Shown: piece by piece, positions 14,521-22,953 of the stretch | Numbering within the stretch: position 1 is the stretch's first letter | Layout: each line of letters starts with the position of its first letter | From: Phycisphaerales bacterium | GTDB lineage: Bacteria > Planctomycetota > Phycisphaerae > Tepidisphaerales > Tepidisphaeraceae | Assembly (NCBI GenBank): GCA_003153655.1 | Contig: PMAK01000114.1 | Span: forward strand, 1,555 to 25,919 | Direction: 5' to 3' | DNA: 24,365 nt | The notes under the pieces: model-generated | Told to the model about the DNA's origin: nothing | What the model saw: the letters and a program-made list of their open reading frames with translations, nothing else | The model's database searches: none | Made by a program: the position numbers and the translations under genes

Positions 14521-15786
14521 ATGAAAGTACTCATCATCGGCAGCGGCGGACGTGAACACGCGTTCGCCTGGAAATTGGCGGCATCCACTCATATAACCGA
14601 TCTATTTTGCGCGCCCGGAAACCCCGGCATCGCCGAACTAGCCGACGTCGTCCCTCTAGCCGCCACCGATTTGCCAGGCATCGAAAGATTCGTTCGCCTC
14701 AACGCCATCGATCTCGTGCTCATCGGCCCGGAAGACCCTCTCGCGCTGGGCCTCTCCGATCGGCTCCGCAACGCAGGCGTTCTGGTTTTCGGCCCATCCA
14801 AGGCAGCCGCACAAATCGAATCCGACAAATGGTTCGCCAAGGAAGTCATGCGTCATCAGGCGATTCCCACCGCCGATGCGCGCACTTTCACCGATCCCCT
14901 TTCAGCCGAGGAATACGTCAAAGCCCGCACCGATCCCATCGTCATCAAGGCCATCGGCCTCGCCAAAGGGAAGGGCGTCTCCATTTGCCAAAATCCCACG
15001 GAATCCCTGCACGCCATCGAAATAATGATGCGTAAAGGCCGCTTCGGCGAAGCCGGCAAGCGAATCGTCATCGAAGAGAAACTCTCCGGCCCAGAATGTT
15101 CCGTCTTGGCATTCGTCGACAAGCGCACGATCTATTTTCTGGAAACAGCCCAGGACCACAAACCGGTCGATGACGGCGACACCGGCCCGATGACCGGCGG
15201 CATGGGCGCATATTCCCCAACACCCGTCGTCACCCCCGCGCTGCTGACCCAAATCGAGAGAGACATCTTCGTTCCGGTCGTCGATGGCCTGCTTCGCGAG
15301 GGAATTGAATATCAGGGTTGCCTGTATGCCGGGTTAATGCTCACGCCCAATGGCCCAAAGGTTCTCGAATTCAACTGCCGCTTTGGCGATCCCGAAACCC
15401 AGCCGCTGATGATGCGCCTGAAAACCGATCTGATGGAAGTCCTACTTGCCATGTGCGAAGGAAAACTAGATCAGATCAGCCTCGATTGGGATCACCGTCC
15501 CGCGATCTGCGTTGTTGCCACTAGCAAAGGGTATCCCGGTGAATATCCCACCGGAATTCCAATCACCGGCATCACCGACGCGGACGCCATGCCCGATGTG
15601 AAAGTCTTTCATAGCGGCACCAAATTCAATGGTAAATCTCTGGTAACCGACGGCGGCCGAGTGCTAGGCGTCACCGCGCTCGGCGCGAACATCACCGACG
15701 CCCGCCGCCGCGCCTATGCCGCGATGGGCAAGATCAAGTTCGATGGAATGCATTACCGCAAAGACATCGGCTGGCAAGCACTCTAG
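14521..15786 (+). CDS. purD: Phosphoribosylamine-glycine ligase (GAR synthetase)
   Basis: This 421-residue enzyme joins phosphoribosylamine and glycine with ATP to give GAR in purine synthesis. The N-terminal domain starts MKVLIIGSGGREHA, the family signature. The ATP-grasp region follows with VIKAIGLAKGKGV and the EECSV-like segment GPECSVLAF. The fingerprint MTGGMGAYSPTP is present, and the metal-binding EFNCRFGDPETQP lies in the last third. The length is typical of a complete PurD. The start at 14521 gives the canonical N terminus; an open frame continues 21 codons upstream without family resemblance. Eleven bases separate it from the acid phosphatase gene, so the two are probably co-transcribed, although no metabolic link is obvious. 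Confidence 0.96.
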   Translation: MKVLIIGSGGREHAFAWKLAASTHITDLFCAPGNPGIAELADVVPLAATDLPGIERFVRLNAIDLVLIGPEDPLALGLSDRLRNAGVLVFGPSKAAAQIESDKWFAKEVMRHQAIPTADARTFTDPLSAEEYVKARTDPIVIKAIGLAKGKGVSICQNPTESLHAIEIMMRKGRFGEAGKRIVIEEKLSGPECSVLAFVDKRTIYFLETAQDHKPVDDGDTGPMTGGMGAYSPTPVVTPALLTQIERDIFVPVVDGLLREGIEYQGCLYAGLMLTPNGPKVLEFNCRFGDPETQPLMMRLKTDLMEVLLAMCEGKLDQISLDWDHRPAICVVATSKGYPGEYPTGIPITGITDADAMPDVKVFHSGTKFNGKSLVTDGGRVLGVTALGANITDARRRAYAAMGKIKFDGMHYRKDIGWQAL

Positions 15787-15797
15787 AGGAGACACAG

Positions 15798-16490
15798 ATG
15801 ATTCGCGCCCGCTTTTTCCCCATCGTGTTATTGACGGCTGTATTTGCCGCGGCCGCCAATGCCGGAGAAACCTTTCTTCAACCCGGCGAGATCGACATCA
15901 AATCGATTCTGCCGCCACCACCCGCCAGGGATTCCGATCAGACCAAACACGAAATCGAAGAACTATTACAGCTCCAATCCACCCGCACCGACGCGGACAT
16001 TGCGCGCATAAAAAGCGAAGTAAAATTCACCCCATTCCTTTTTTCCGAAATCCTAGGCCCAAAGTTCAATCCCGACGATCTGCCCGCGACCGCAAAGTTT
16101 CTGGCTAAGATATTGAAGTCCTCCAAAGCCATCAGCAATCAGGCCAAGGACATCTTCAAACGCGAACGCCCCTTCAATGTCGATTCGCGCATTCATCCCT
16201 GCGTGGAAAACGAAACAACCTTCTCCTATCCCAGCGGCCATGCAACGCGCTCAATGGTCATCGCGCTAACGCTCGCCCAAATATTCCCGGATCATGCCGA
16301 CGCCCTGATCGCCCGCGCCAAACTGGTAGGCGACGACCGCGAAACCGCCGGCGAGCATTTCCCCAGCGACGTAGAAGCCGGCCGAACGCTAGCCAAAGCC
16401 ATCTTCCAGCAGATGGAGAAAAACCCCGATTACCAGGCAGAATTAGAAAAAGCCAAAGATGAATGCCTGGCAAAAGAACCGGTAAAATAA
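15798..16490 (+). CDS. Secreted class A (PAP2-type) acid phosphatase
   Basis: This 230-residue periplasmic phosphatase resembles PhoN/PhoC-type non-specific acid phosphatases. Residues 1-22 form a signal peptide with an AANA cleavage region. The vanadium-phosphatase/PAP2 motifs are in order: KxxxxxxRP (KDIFKRERP, about residues 117-125), PSGH (in FSYPSGHATRS, about 143-146) and the RxxxxxHxxxD motif (RETAGEHFPSD). The last motif normally begins Ser-Arg; here it begins Asp-Arg, while the catalytic His and the Asp that polarises it are present. The ATG has GAGGAG seven bases upstream. It probably releases phosphate from external phosphomonoesters and follows purD at a distance of 11 bases. Confidence 0.85.
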   Translation: MIRARFFPIVLLTAVFAAAANAGETFLQPGEIDIKSILPPPPARDSDQTKHEIEELLQLQSTRTDADIARIKSEVKFTPFLFSEILGPKFNPDDLPATAKFLAKILKSSKAISNQAKDIFKRERPFNVDSRIHPCVENETTFSYPSGHATRSMVIALTLAQIFPDHADALIARAKLVGDDRETAGEHFPSDVEAGRTLAKAIFQQMEKNPDYQAELEKAKDECLAKEPVK

Positions 16491-16553
16491 ACCGACTGAA
16501 TTTCTTCGCGTCTGCCTTCGCGCTCTTGACGTATTCGCGGTTGTATTTCCAAT

Positions 16554-17135
16554 TCAAAACGCCTTAAGCAAAACCCGCACAACCCGCGTAAGCCCCGACC
16601 GCGCATTTCCAATAAACTGCTGGAAAATCTTATTCGTAACCTCCATGAATTCCTCCATTCCAGCCAGCCGTTCGCGGGTCAATTGAACTTCCCGCCCGCG
16701 CGCCGCCTGTTTACCAATCGTCTTCTCATCCAGCATTCGGCGGCATTCCCGAATCGTCTCCAAAACCGGGTCCATCTCCCGCCGCTTCCGCTCCGCGGTA
16801 ATCAAACTGAACATGTCCCACACATCCGTAAGGCTCTCAAAAAATTCTCGCCGCTCCCCCAGCTTATGAAGCCGGCGCACAATCCCCCAGTCGCACAACG
16901 CCCGCAACGACATGCTTGAATTTCCCCGGCTGATATGAAGCCGCTCCATCACGTCATCCATGCAAAGCGGCTCGGCGACCACGTACAATAGCGCATGAAT
17001 CTCCGCCATCGTCCGGTTGATTCCCCATGTTTGTCCCATTTCCCCCCACCGGCGAATGAACAGATCCTGCGCCGTCCGGAGTTGTGTCGCCACTGCCGGA
17101 GAGAGATTCGTACGATCCGCCTCAGCAACCGCCAT
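16554..17135 (-). CDS. GbsR/MarR-family transcriptional regulator
   Basis: This 193-residue DNA-binding protein has the GbsR-type N terminus, WGINRTMAEIHALLYV, then a winged helix at about residues 40-100. The recognition-helix region is HISRGNSSMSLRALCDWGIVRR, and a wing follows with LGERREFFES. A helical C-terminal half of about 90 residues, probably for dimerisation, completes it. GbsR relatives control osmoprotectant or efflux genes. Here the target is unknown, and self-regulation is likely because a palindrome lies directly upstream. The ATG at 17135 has GGAGG five bases before it. It ends near the acid phosphatase gene, to which it converges, and lies in the same direction as, and downstream of, the large PEP-CTERM gene with a 72-base gap. 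Confidence 0.85.
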   Translation of the reverse strand: MAVAEADRTNLSPAVATQLRTAQDLFIRRWGEMGQTWGINRTMAEIHALLYVVAEPLCMDDVMERLHISRGNSSMSLRALCDWGIVRRLHKLGERREFFESLTDVWDMFSLITAERKRREMDPVLETIRECRRMLDEKTIGKQAARGREVQLTRERLAGMEEFMEVTNKIFQQFIGNARSGLTRVVRVLLKAF

Positions 17136-17147
17136 TGCATCCTCCAG

Positions 17148-17182
17148 TTTCAGTAAGTACTGAAAGAATGCTAATACTGAAA
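17148..17182. promoter_or_regulatory. Palindromic operator with a third half-site upstream of the GbsR-type gene
   Basis: TTTCAGTA-AG-TACTGAAA (17148-17165) is a perfect 8-base inverted repeat, and another copy of TACTGAAA follows at 17175-17182. It lies 13 bases before the regulator start codon and overlaps its likely leader, so it is well placed for autorepression. No other copy was noticed in the window. Confidence 0.6.
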
Positions 17183-17207
17183 TAGTCTGAATGCAAAACC
17201 CAGATAT

Positions 17208-19934
17208 TTAGCTGGCGACCAAAGGTTGCCGAATTCGCCGCCGCGCCATCGCAACAACACCCACCATGACGGCAACAACACAACCCGGCTCGGGCACATC
17301 CGTCATCAACCCATTAGCGGCCGCAAACGCATCCAGCGCCGCGTAATCGTCGGCAGGCAGAACAATATCCGCCCCATTGGCCTGCTTCCCAAGATTTTCC
17401 ACCAGGAGCGTAAAATCGTCGCCGCTGACAACGCCATCATAATTAAAATCGCCCCGATCCCACGCGTTCACCTGCTTGCCCCAATTGGACACCAGAATAT
17501 TGAAGTCATCGCCGCTGACAACGCCGTCAAGATTTGCGTCCCCGTAGAGCGCGTAAGCCACTTCGATCTGTCCAGGAGCCAGCCCCGTAACCACACCATC
17601 CGCTCCGTCGGCATAACCAATGCCATAATTGGAATTGGCGGCCGAGCTTTCAATCCCCACCCCATTCCAAGCGCCGCCGTTGTATCCGGAGGCAATATAA
17701 CCGGCGACAACAGAGATCGGAGAACTACCGGTATAACTGATGAGCGCATGATTGTTACTGATATCCAGAATCCCATTGCCGCTGATCGTTAACCCGGTCA
17801 TCCGAGCCAAACCCGTCGAGGCTCCCAGTTTCAATGTCCCGCCACCTATCGTGACATTCCCATTTGGCAGCGCACCGCTCGCTCCGATCACCAGAGTCCC
17901 GCTCTCCACCGTCGTTCCACCTCCATAACTGTTCGATCCGCTAAGAACCACAGTTCCCGCATTCAATGCAGACGTCGCGGCAAGCGTGATTCCACCAACA
18001 CCGCTGATATTGCCGGAGATGGTGAAAACATTCCCCGATTGTTCCACGGCGATAGTTGTATTGGAGTTCAATGCCATCGGCGCTGAGATCGTGTGATTTC
18101 CGTTGTAATCGTTGATCTGCGCATTCGATGCCCCATTGTCCAACGTCAGTGTCCCGCCTGTTCCCTGTGCAATCGTATAAGAGAACGCGCTGCTGAAATT
18201 CAACGTCCCCACGGTTCGATTCCCATCGAGTGAAATAGTGGTTGCCGCTGAGTTTGTAATGCCAAAACTCGCGGTGTCACCCGCATTACCGGGAGAGTTC
18301 AGCGTCCAGTTGGCGCCACTCGACCAACTCCCACTGCCCGAAGCAGCCCATGTCGCGTAAACCAGTGAACTCGACGTCGGCGCGCCCAGCGCAAATAGCG
18401 TCGCGTTGTTGATCGCATACACCGTCCCATCCGGCCCGATCGTCGTCGGCGTATATGCTTCACCCAGCCCATTACTGATCGAGATTTGCTGCGTCAGCGT
18501 ATCAGTCCCCAGATTCCACCGATAAAGATTTCCGTCCTCGCTGTTGACCAGTACCGAATCCGTCGCCGGATCGACTACCGCAGTGTTGATGCACCACTCA
18601 TCGACAGCTCCAGGATTCTGTTGATCCTGAGCCGCATCCGGCGTCGGGCCCACGATGCTTTCCACGACCTGCATAATCGTTGCGCCGCCGGCCCCGTTGG
18701 AATTGGGGCGCGTGTCGGTCTCCGTCGCGTTCGGATCGAGAATCGCGATCATGTTCTGCCCGTTCCCGCCCGTGCCGGCATAGTTGTTGTATTTCGTCAT
18801 AATCAGATAGCTCGACGTCCCGTGATACGACGGCACCATTGATGCCGGGACAATCGACGCAGTGTCATCCCATCCAAACCCGCCGGTGGGCTTGGTGACA
18901 GACAAATTGGCCGAAAAATGCTCCATCCATCCCCGGCTTGTTCCCAAGTCGTCATAGACGCCCATGTAAACATCCCCGTCCGGACCAATCATGGGCGATG
19001 CCGTTCCGACATTGGGTATCAGAGCGCCGTTTCCAGTTTTGGGATCAACCAGTTCCACGCTCGCAGTCGGCGTCAGCGTCGATGCATTCAGGGCCACAAG
19101 TCTTCCCGTCCCGAAGTTTCCATCGCTCATCGCGACATAGACCGTGCTTCCGTCCGGCGTCACGGCCGGCGCGGAGTTCATTGCGACCTGTGTCATCCCC
19201 GCCGACACGCCATTCACCTTCAATTGATCCGCTTCAAAGAATGATCCCACGCCGCTCGCGCTGATGCGCGCAATGCCGTTGGTCAATCCTCCTGGCGCTG
19301 AATTACTCGTCTGATACCCGAAATAAATATCTCCCTCAGAATCAGCCGTGATCGGTGTGCTGATCGCGACACCCGCGTCGTATGCCGCGGCATTCGCCTC
19401 ATACGTGGATGGCGATCCATAAAACGCTTCCTGCGTCGGCGTCACCGATCCCGAACTGTTTAAAGACCCGCGCTCGTAAACAGTTCCGCCGTCGCCGGCG
19501 TAATACAGCGTATTCCCATTGGCCAGCGTCGGACTATAGCTAGGCGTCCACGTGTACGTCGCTCCCTGACCCATCGGCGGAAGCGTGTAGTCAGTGCTTT
19601 GTGTCCAGAGCGGGCTGCCATTCGCGCCATTGAATGCCTGAAGTTCAAATCCGCCGGATGCTCCAGTCTTCACCGGCACAATCACCGTGTTCTGAGCCGT
19701 GATCACCGGCGATCCATAATGAATCAACAACTCCCCGCCAGCGGACAACTGAGGATCCAAATCCACCGGCGTTTGCCACCGAATCGCATCCACCGGCTGC
19801 GACGCCACCGTAGACAGCGCCGTATGCTGCGCATTCCCGGCATACCCATCCCAAGCTTGCGCCATCGCTAACGCCGGCGTTGCAATGATGCTTGCGCAAA
19901 TAACAAAACGCCCGATTTTCTCCCATCCGCCCAT
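17208..19934 (-). CDS. Large secreted protein: beta-propeller, autotransporter-type repeat, dockerin pair and PEP-CTERM tail
   Basis: This 908-residue exported protein begins with a signal peptide (residues 1 to about 27, ending AMAQA). Residues from about 28 to 525 resemble a PQQ/quinoprotein-like propeller, opening with WDGYAGNAQHTAL and repeating short units such as GPDGTVYAIN and DGDVYMGVYD. Then comes a Gly/Ser/Asn-rich beta-helix region with an autotransporter-associated repeat near residues 655-690 (LSGSNSYGGGTTVESGTLVIG). Residues about 797-852 are two dockerin-type calcium loops, GDANLDGVVSGDDF and GDFNYDGVVSGDDF. The last 29 residues form a PEP-CTERM signal: VPEPG at 880, a hydrophobic span, then an Arg-rich end, which directs export and sorting. 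GGAGGG lies five bases before the ATG. The function is unknown; the protein is probably attached to or released from the cell surface. Confidence 0.88.
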   Translation of the reverse strand: MGGWEKIGRFVICASIIATPALAMAQAWDGYAGNAQHTALSTVASQPVDAIRWQTPVDLDPQLSAGGELLIHYGSPVITAQNTVIVPVKTGASGGFELQAFNGANGSPLWTQSTDYTLPPMGQGATYTWTPSYSPTLANGNTLYYAGDGGTVYERGSLNSSGSVTPTQEAFYGSPSTYEANAAAYDAGVAISTPITADSEGDIYFGYQTSNSAPGGLTNGIARISASGVGSFFEADQLKVNGVSAGMTQVAMNSAPAVTPDGSTVYVAMSDGNFGTGRLVALNASTLTPTASVELVDPKTGNGALIPNVGTASPMIGPDGDVYMGVYDDLGTSRGWMEHFSANLSVTKPTGGFGWDDTASIVPASMVPSYHGTSSYLIMTKYNNYAGTGGNGQNMIAILDPNATETDTRPNSNGAGGATIMQVVESIVGPTPDAAQDQQNPGAVDEWCINTAVVDPATDSVLVNSEDGNLYRWNLGTDTLTQQISISNGLGEAYTPTTIGPDGTVYAINNATLFALGAPTSSSLVYATWAASGSGSWSSGANWTLNSPGNAGDTASFGITNSAATTISLDGNRTVGTLNFSSAFSYTIAQGTGGTLTLDNGASNAQINDYNGNHTISAPMALNSNTTIAVEQSGNVFTISGNISGVGGITLAATSALNAGTVVLSGSNSYGGGTTVESGTLVIGASGALPNGNVTIGGGTLKLGASTGLARMTGLTISGNGILDISNNHALISYTGSSPISVVAGYIASGYNGGAWNGVGIESSAANSNYGIGYADGADGVVTGLAPGQIEVAYALYGDANLDGVVSGDDFNILVSNWGKQVNAWDRGDFNYDGVVSGDDFTLLVENLGKQANGADIVLPADDYAALDAFAAANGLMTDVPEPGCVVAVMVGVVAMARRRIRQPLVAS

Positions 19935-20106
19935 AGTTACCCTCCGATAAGACTCGGCGATTTTAACACCTTTCCAGCCCTAAAGCAGAATCTTCTGTTT
20001 GCTTCAGCGAATATGGCTGCCCTTGTGAAAAACATCGTCCGCTTGAACTCAAACCCGCCACCTGCTAATTTTCGCCCAAGATACAAGACTAAAGGAGCGA
20101 TATTTC

Positions 20107-20763
20107 ATGAGCCGCGACGCGCAACACCTGCAATCTCGATTCACTGTTTCTCAGTTGTCGCGATGGACCGGCTGGGTCTTATTTGCGGCCCTCTTCTGCA
20201 CATGCTTCACCGCATGTCAGGATCGCCCAACCTCGCTGACAGTCGCCCTTAATTACTTTCCGTCGAACACCATCAGCAATGCCTGGGCGCTCCCGCCGGG
20301 CCAGGGCAAAATTTATATTCTCCCCGTCGATGACGAACGGAAGGGCGATAAGACCAAGATCGGCGAAAACCTCGAAGACCCAACCAAGGTCGTCCCCATC
20401 TCCTCCGGCCTTCCCGCCCCAGCCGATTGGCTCCATGACACCCTCGGCGATGTTCTCCGCAACAACGGCCTGAACGTCGTCACCAGCGCAGACGATGCCG
20501 ACCTCATGATGAACGTCACGCTGACCGTTCTCTGGGTCAATGAAGCCGACGATTACAACGGGCAGATCACCATGATCATCAAGATTCAGGACAAAAACGG
20601 CAAAGTACTCTTCACTGCCACCACCAGCGGCCAGTACGAACTTTCCGGCAAGAGCCTCACCAGCTCCAATTACAGCCAGGTCCTGAGCAATTCCCTATAC
20701 GCCGCCGTCAATCGCCTCTTGAACGCTCCAGGCTTTCAGCAGTCGCTTGTCGTCGGCCACTAG
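20107..20763 (+). CDS. Predicted lipoprotein with a DUF4136/YajG-like body
   Basis: This 218-residue protein has an N-terminal hydrophobic stretch (about 22-36) ending in FTAC, so Cys37 is the likely lipidation site. The preceding 20 residues are unusually long for a lipoprotein signal. The mature part contains KIYILPVDDERKG, a region with DTLGDVLRNNGLNVV, and DADLMMNVTLTVLW, the pattern of envelope lipoproteins that combine a ligand strand with a helix and a beta sheet (YajG- or LptE-like). This similarity is weak. AGGAG lies eight bases before the ATG. The next gene follows after 45 bases and may be in the same transcript. Its role is unknown. Confidence 0.6.
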   Translation: MSRDAQHLQSRFTVSQLSRWTGWVLFAALFCTCFTACQDRPTSLTVALNYFPSNTISNAWALPPGQGKIYILPVDDERKGDKTKIGENLEDPTKVVPISSGLPAPADWLHDTLGDVLRNNGLNVVTSADDADLMMNVTLTVLWVNEADDYNGQITMIIKIQDKNGKVLFTATTSGQYELSGKSLTSSNYSQVLSNSLYAAVNRLLNAPGFQQSLVVGH

Positions 20764-20808
20764 GCGATTTGGTCAGAAAATTAAATTTCGCACCCGCCAG
20801 GATCTAAA

Positions 20809-21585
20809 TTGAAAGAGCGAATCCAAAAAATCCTGGCGAACGCCGGCGTTGACTCCCGGCGCAACGTCGAGGAAATGATTCGGCAGCGCCGCGTCGCCCT
20901 CAACGGCAGAATCGTCACCGATCTCCCCATCCTGATCGATCCGGCCATCGACAAAGTCGAAGTGGATGGCGAACCCATCAAACTCGGCCCCGCTCAAGGC
21001 AAAAGCCGGATTTACATCCTTCTCAACAAACCCAAAAACGTCTACACCACCAACGTCGCCCAAGGCGAGCAAACCCTCGCCATCGACCTGCTTCCCCCAA
21101 ATCTACCCGGCCGGGTCTATCCTGTTGGCCGCCTCGATGCCGACGCCAAAGGCCTGCTGCTTTTAACCAACGACGGCGAACTAACCCACCGCTTAACGCA
21201 TGCCCGCTTCGGCGTAGCCAAAACCTATCGCGCCGTCGTAGACGGATCCGTCAATGATCGTACGCTCACGGTATTAGAAAAAGGAATGTGGCTAGCCGGC
21301 CCGCGCGGCGGTGGGGGAGTCAAGACCGGACCGAGCCAATTAAAAATCGTCAACCGCTCCGATATCGCAACGGTCCTCGACATCACCATCCGTGATGTAG
21401 GCAACCGCCAAATCCGCCAAATGCTCACCAAGGTCGGCCACAAACTCCGCGACCTCACCCGCATCCGAATGGGCACGCTCACCCTTCACGGCCTATCCCC
21501 CGGCCAATTCCGTCACCTCACCAGCAGAGAAGTCAGCCAGCTTCGCGCCCTGGGCCGTCGCGAAAAACCGCCCCTCACCACTTAA
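20809..21585 (+). CDS. rluB: RluB/RsuA-family pseudouridine synthase, probably for 23S rRNA
   Basis: This 258-residue enzyme converts a uridine in rRNA to pseudouridine. Residues 1 to about 60 form an S4 RNA-binding domain (RIQKILANAGVDSRRNVEEMI, with VALNGRIV). The catalytic domain has YPVGRLDADAKGLLLLTNDG with Asp110 as the nucleophile and LTHRL after it. The Asp-Ala-Lys variant of the usual Asp-Thr/Ser-Glu motif leaves the catalytic Asp intact. The end has RQIRQMLTKVGH, typical of the RluB/RsuA/RluE group. S4 followed by the catalytic domain and little tail favours RluB or RsuA; which rRNA site is modified cannot be told by eye. The start is TTG with AGGA six bases before it. The 3' end overlaps the converging gene by 11 bases. 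Confidence 0.85.
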   Translation: MKERIQKILANAGVDSRRNVEEMIRQRRVALNGRIVTDLPILIDPAIDKVEVDGEPIKLGPAQGKSRIYILLNKPKNVYTTNVAQGEQTLAIDLLPPNLPGRVYPVGRLDADAKGLLLLTNDGELTHRLTHARFGVAKTYRAVVDGSVNDRTLTVLEKGMWLAGPRGGGGVKTGPSQLKIVNRSDIATVLDITIRDVGNRQIRQMLTKVGHKLRDLTRIRMGTLTLHGLSPGQFRHLTSREVSQLRALGRREKPPLTT

Positions 21586-22414
21586 TCGGCTGCGGCTCAA
21601 AATGCTTATAGCTCCTGGGAGTTGAAAACTGCGCCCCAATCTTCTTGATGTTCTCCTTGTAATCAATGTATTCCTGACTTCGCAGCCGCGCAAATCCCTG
21701 CAATCCGATCACCTGGTAAAAATCCATCCGCCATCCCTTCACGCCGCGTTCGATCGTGCAGGGAACTCCATTGGTCTGCAGAAAATCGCGGGCCTGTTTC
21801 GCGGTCGCCTCATCCCCATAGCTCTGAATCAGCATGTAATGCATATTGACGATTCGTGCGCCCGGCTTCGCCACCGCATCCACATTCGCAACCACCCCAG
21901 GTTTTGCCTGCACCACATCCGCCGCCAATTCCGTCGAGGCCGCGTTGGCGACCGGCTTTTCATCCGGTCCGACCAGCACCGCCGGATGCGCCGGCCCATC
22001 CTGAAGCTGCTGCTCGATCGAAAGATTCTGCGCCGGCCGCGTGGAAAGATGCCGCGCCAAAATCATCGCGCTGATAACGACCACCGCGCTCCCGCCGCCG
22101 ATGAGCGCTCCCATTTGCCGATCAACCCACCCGCGCACGCCCTGAGTCATGACGAGGACGTGCCCGATCCATTCCGCCCACATCGCCTTCAATCGCGGAA
22201 TAAAAGTAGATTTCCGCCGCGGCACAGGAATCGGCGCAGGCCCGGTCAATGTCTCCGGATCAGCTCTCTTTTGCTTCCAGAGGTCCACGGCCTGGGCGGC
22301 CATAGAACGCGAATACCCCTTCGCCGGCTCTTTTACCGCCGAAGCCTTGGGCTCCATTCGCTTGTCTTTGTGTATTACTTCAAACAACGCAACCGTGCGT
22401 TTCCCTTTGGCCAT
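21575..22414 (-). CDS. SPOR-like membrane-anchored protein
   Basis: This 279-residue protein has a basic N-terminal region of about 100 residues containing AKGKRTVALFEVIHKDKR. One membrane span follows (about 102-122, GALIGGGSAVVVISAMILA), and the C-terminal half is extracytoplasmic. The last 85 residues, from HYMLIQSYGDEATAKQARDFL, have the strand-helix-strand rhythm of SPOR-like peptidoglycan-binding domains: a strand with a polar-aromatic start, a helix of alternating acidic and basic residues, then a second strand. An N terminus of this kind in front of a SPOR-like region is, as far as I recall, typical of planctomycete proteins. It may bind the cell wall or division septum. It follows the small membrane protein gene in the same direction. 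Confidence 0.65.
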   Translation of the reverse strand: MAKGKRTVALFEVIHKDKRMEPKASAVKEPAKGYSRSMAAQAVDLWKQKRADPETLTGPAPIPVPRRKSTFIPRLKAMWAEWIGHVLVMTQGVRGWVDRQMGALIGGGSAVVVISAMILARHLSTRPAQNLSIEQQLQDGPAHPAVLVGPDEKPVANAASTELAADVVQAKPGVVANVDAVAKPGARIVNMHYMLIQSYGDEATAKQARDFLQTNGVPCTIERGVKGWRMDFYQVIGLQGFARLRSQEYIDYKENIKKIGAQFSTPRSYKHFEPQPIKW

Positions 22415-22526
22415 CCTTGACCATCCTTTCGGAAACCGTGTCTGATGAATTGTCGCTCCCGAAATTACGATTCCTAACCCCGAAGGTCAAGACGTCGCAC
22501 AAGAAATAATCCTCAAATTGAAGAAT

Positions 22527-22688
22527 CTATTTATGCTTAAAATTCGTCGGGTCACCGACAGGCGCATATCTCCCGATCGCATGACTCGCGGCAATCTCAT
22601 ACCCAATCCCAATAGCGCAGAGTGCCACAAGCAAAACAATACCGAGTGCCACCACAGTGAAAATGAATCGCAAATTGTATTTAGCCAC
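22527..22688 (-). CDS. Small single-span membrane protein (53 residues)
   Basis: This short frame was found by reading the minus strand of a gap without other genes. It starts at a GTG with AGG five bases upstream and encodes 53 residues: a short basic start (MAKYNLRF), one strong membrane span at about residues 9-30 (FTVVALGIVLLVALCAIGIGY), and a polar tail ending in PTNFKHK. A clean start, a hydrophobic run and a sensible tail make it more likely than chance. It lies 112 bases upstream of the SPOR-like gene in the same direction. The overlapping frames on both strands look noncoding. The function is unknown; conservation would decide whether it is real. Confidence 0.55.
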   Translation of the reverse strand: MAKYNLRFIFTVVALGIVLLVALCAIGIGYEIAASHAIGRYAPVGDPTNFKHK

Positions 22689-22868
22689 GCCAACCTATTT
22701 TTGCCGCGACTCCCGAATGAAGTCAAGGATGACTCTTCTGGCGCGTCAATCCAAAAAATCCCCGGTTTTCTCCAAAACGCGTCAAAACCTTCACCCAATG
22801 GACTCTTGTATAGAGTGCACTGCCTTTTTCGTCGGTATTAGCTCAGCACGCACTGAGGTTTGGAGGAA

Positions 22869-22909
22869 TCTCTCACGAAATCATTCGTAATTCGAGATAT
22901 TTTGAGAGA
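22869..22909. repeat. Stem-loop-forming inverted repeat in an intergenic gap
   Basis: TCTCTCA (22869-22875) pairs with TGAGAGA (22903-22909), and inside the loop CGAA (22876-22879) can pair with TTCG at 22884-22887 or 22891-22894. The rest of 22689-22953 shows no convincing gene. The structure lies downstream of the stop of the band-7/propeller gene and may be a termination or processing element, although a T-run is weak. Confidence 0.35.
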
Positions 22910-22953
22910 ATCCGGGAGGTGCCCACGTTAATTTAGTCGCCGCAAAACGAGAC

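Noticed and set aside
22487..22798. A 103-codon minus-strand frame in the gap before the SPOR-like gene
   Set aside because: It lacks a plausible start and shows random composition. A different minus-strand frame at 22527-22688 encodes a much more protein-like membrane peptide.
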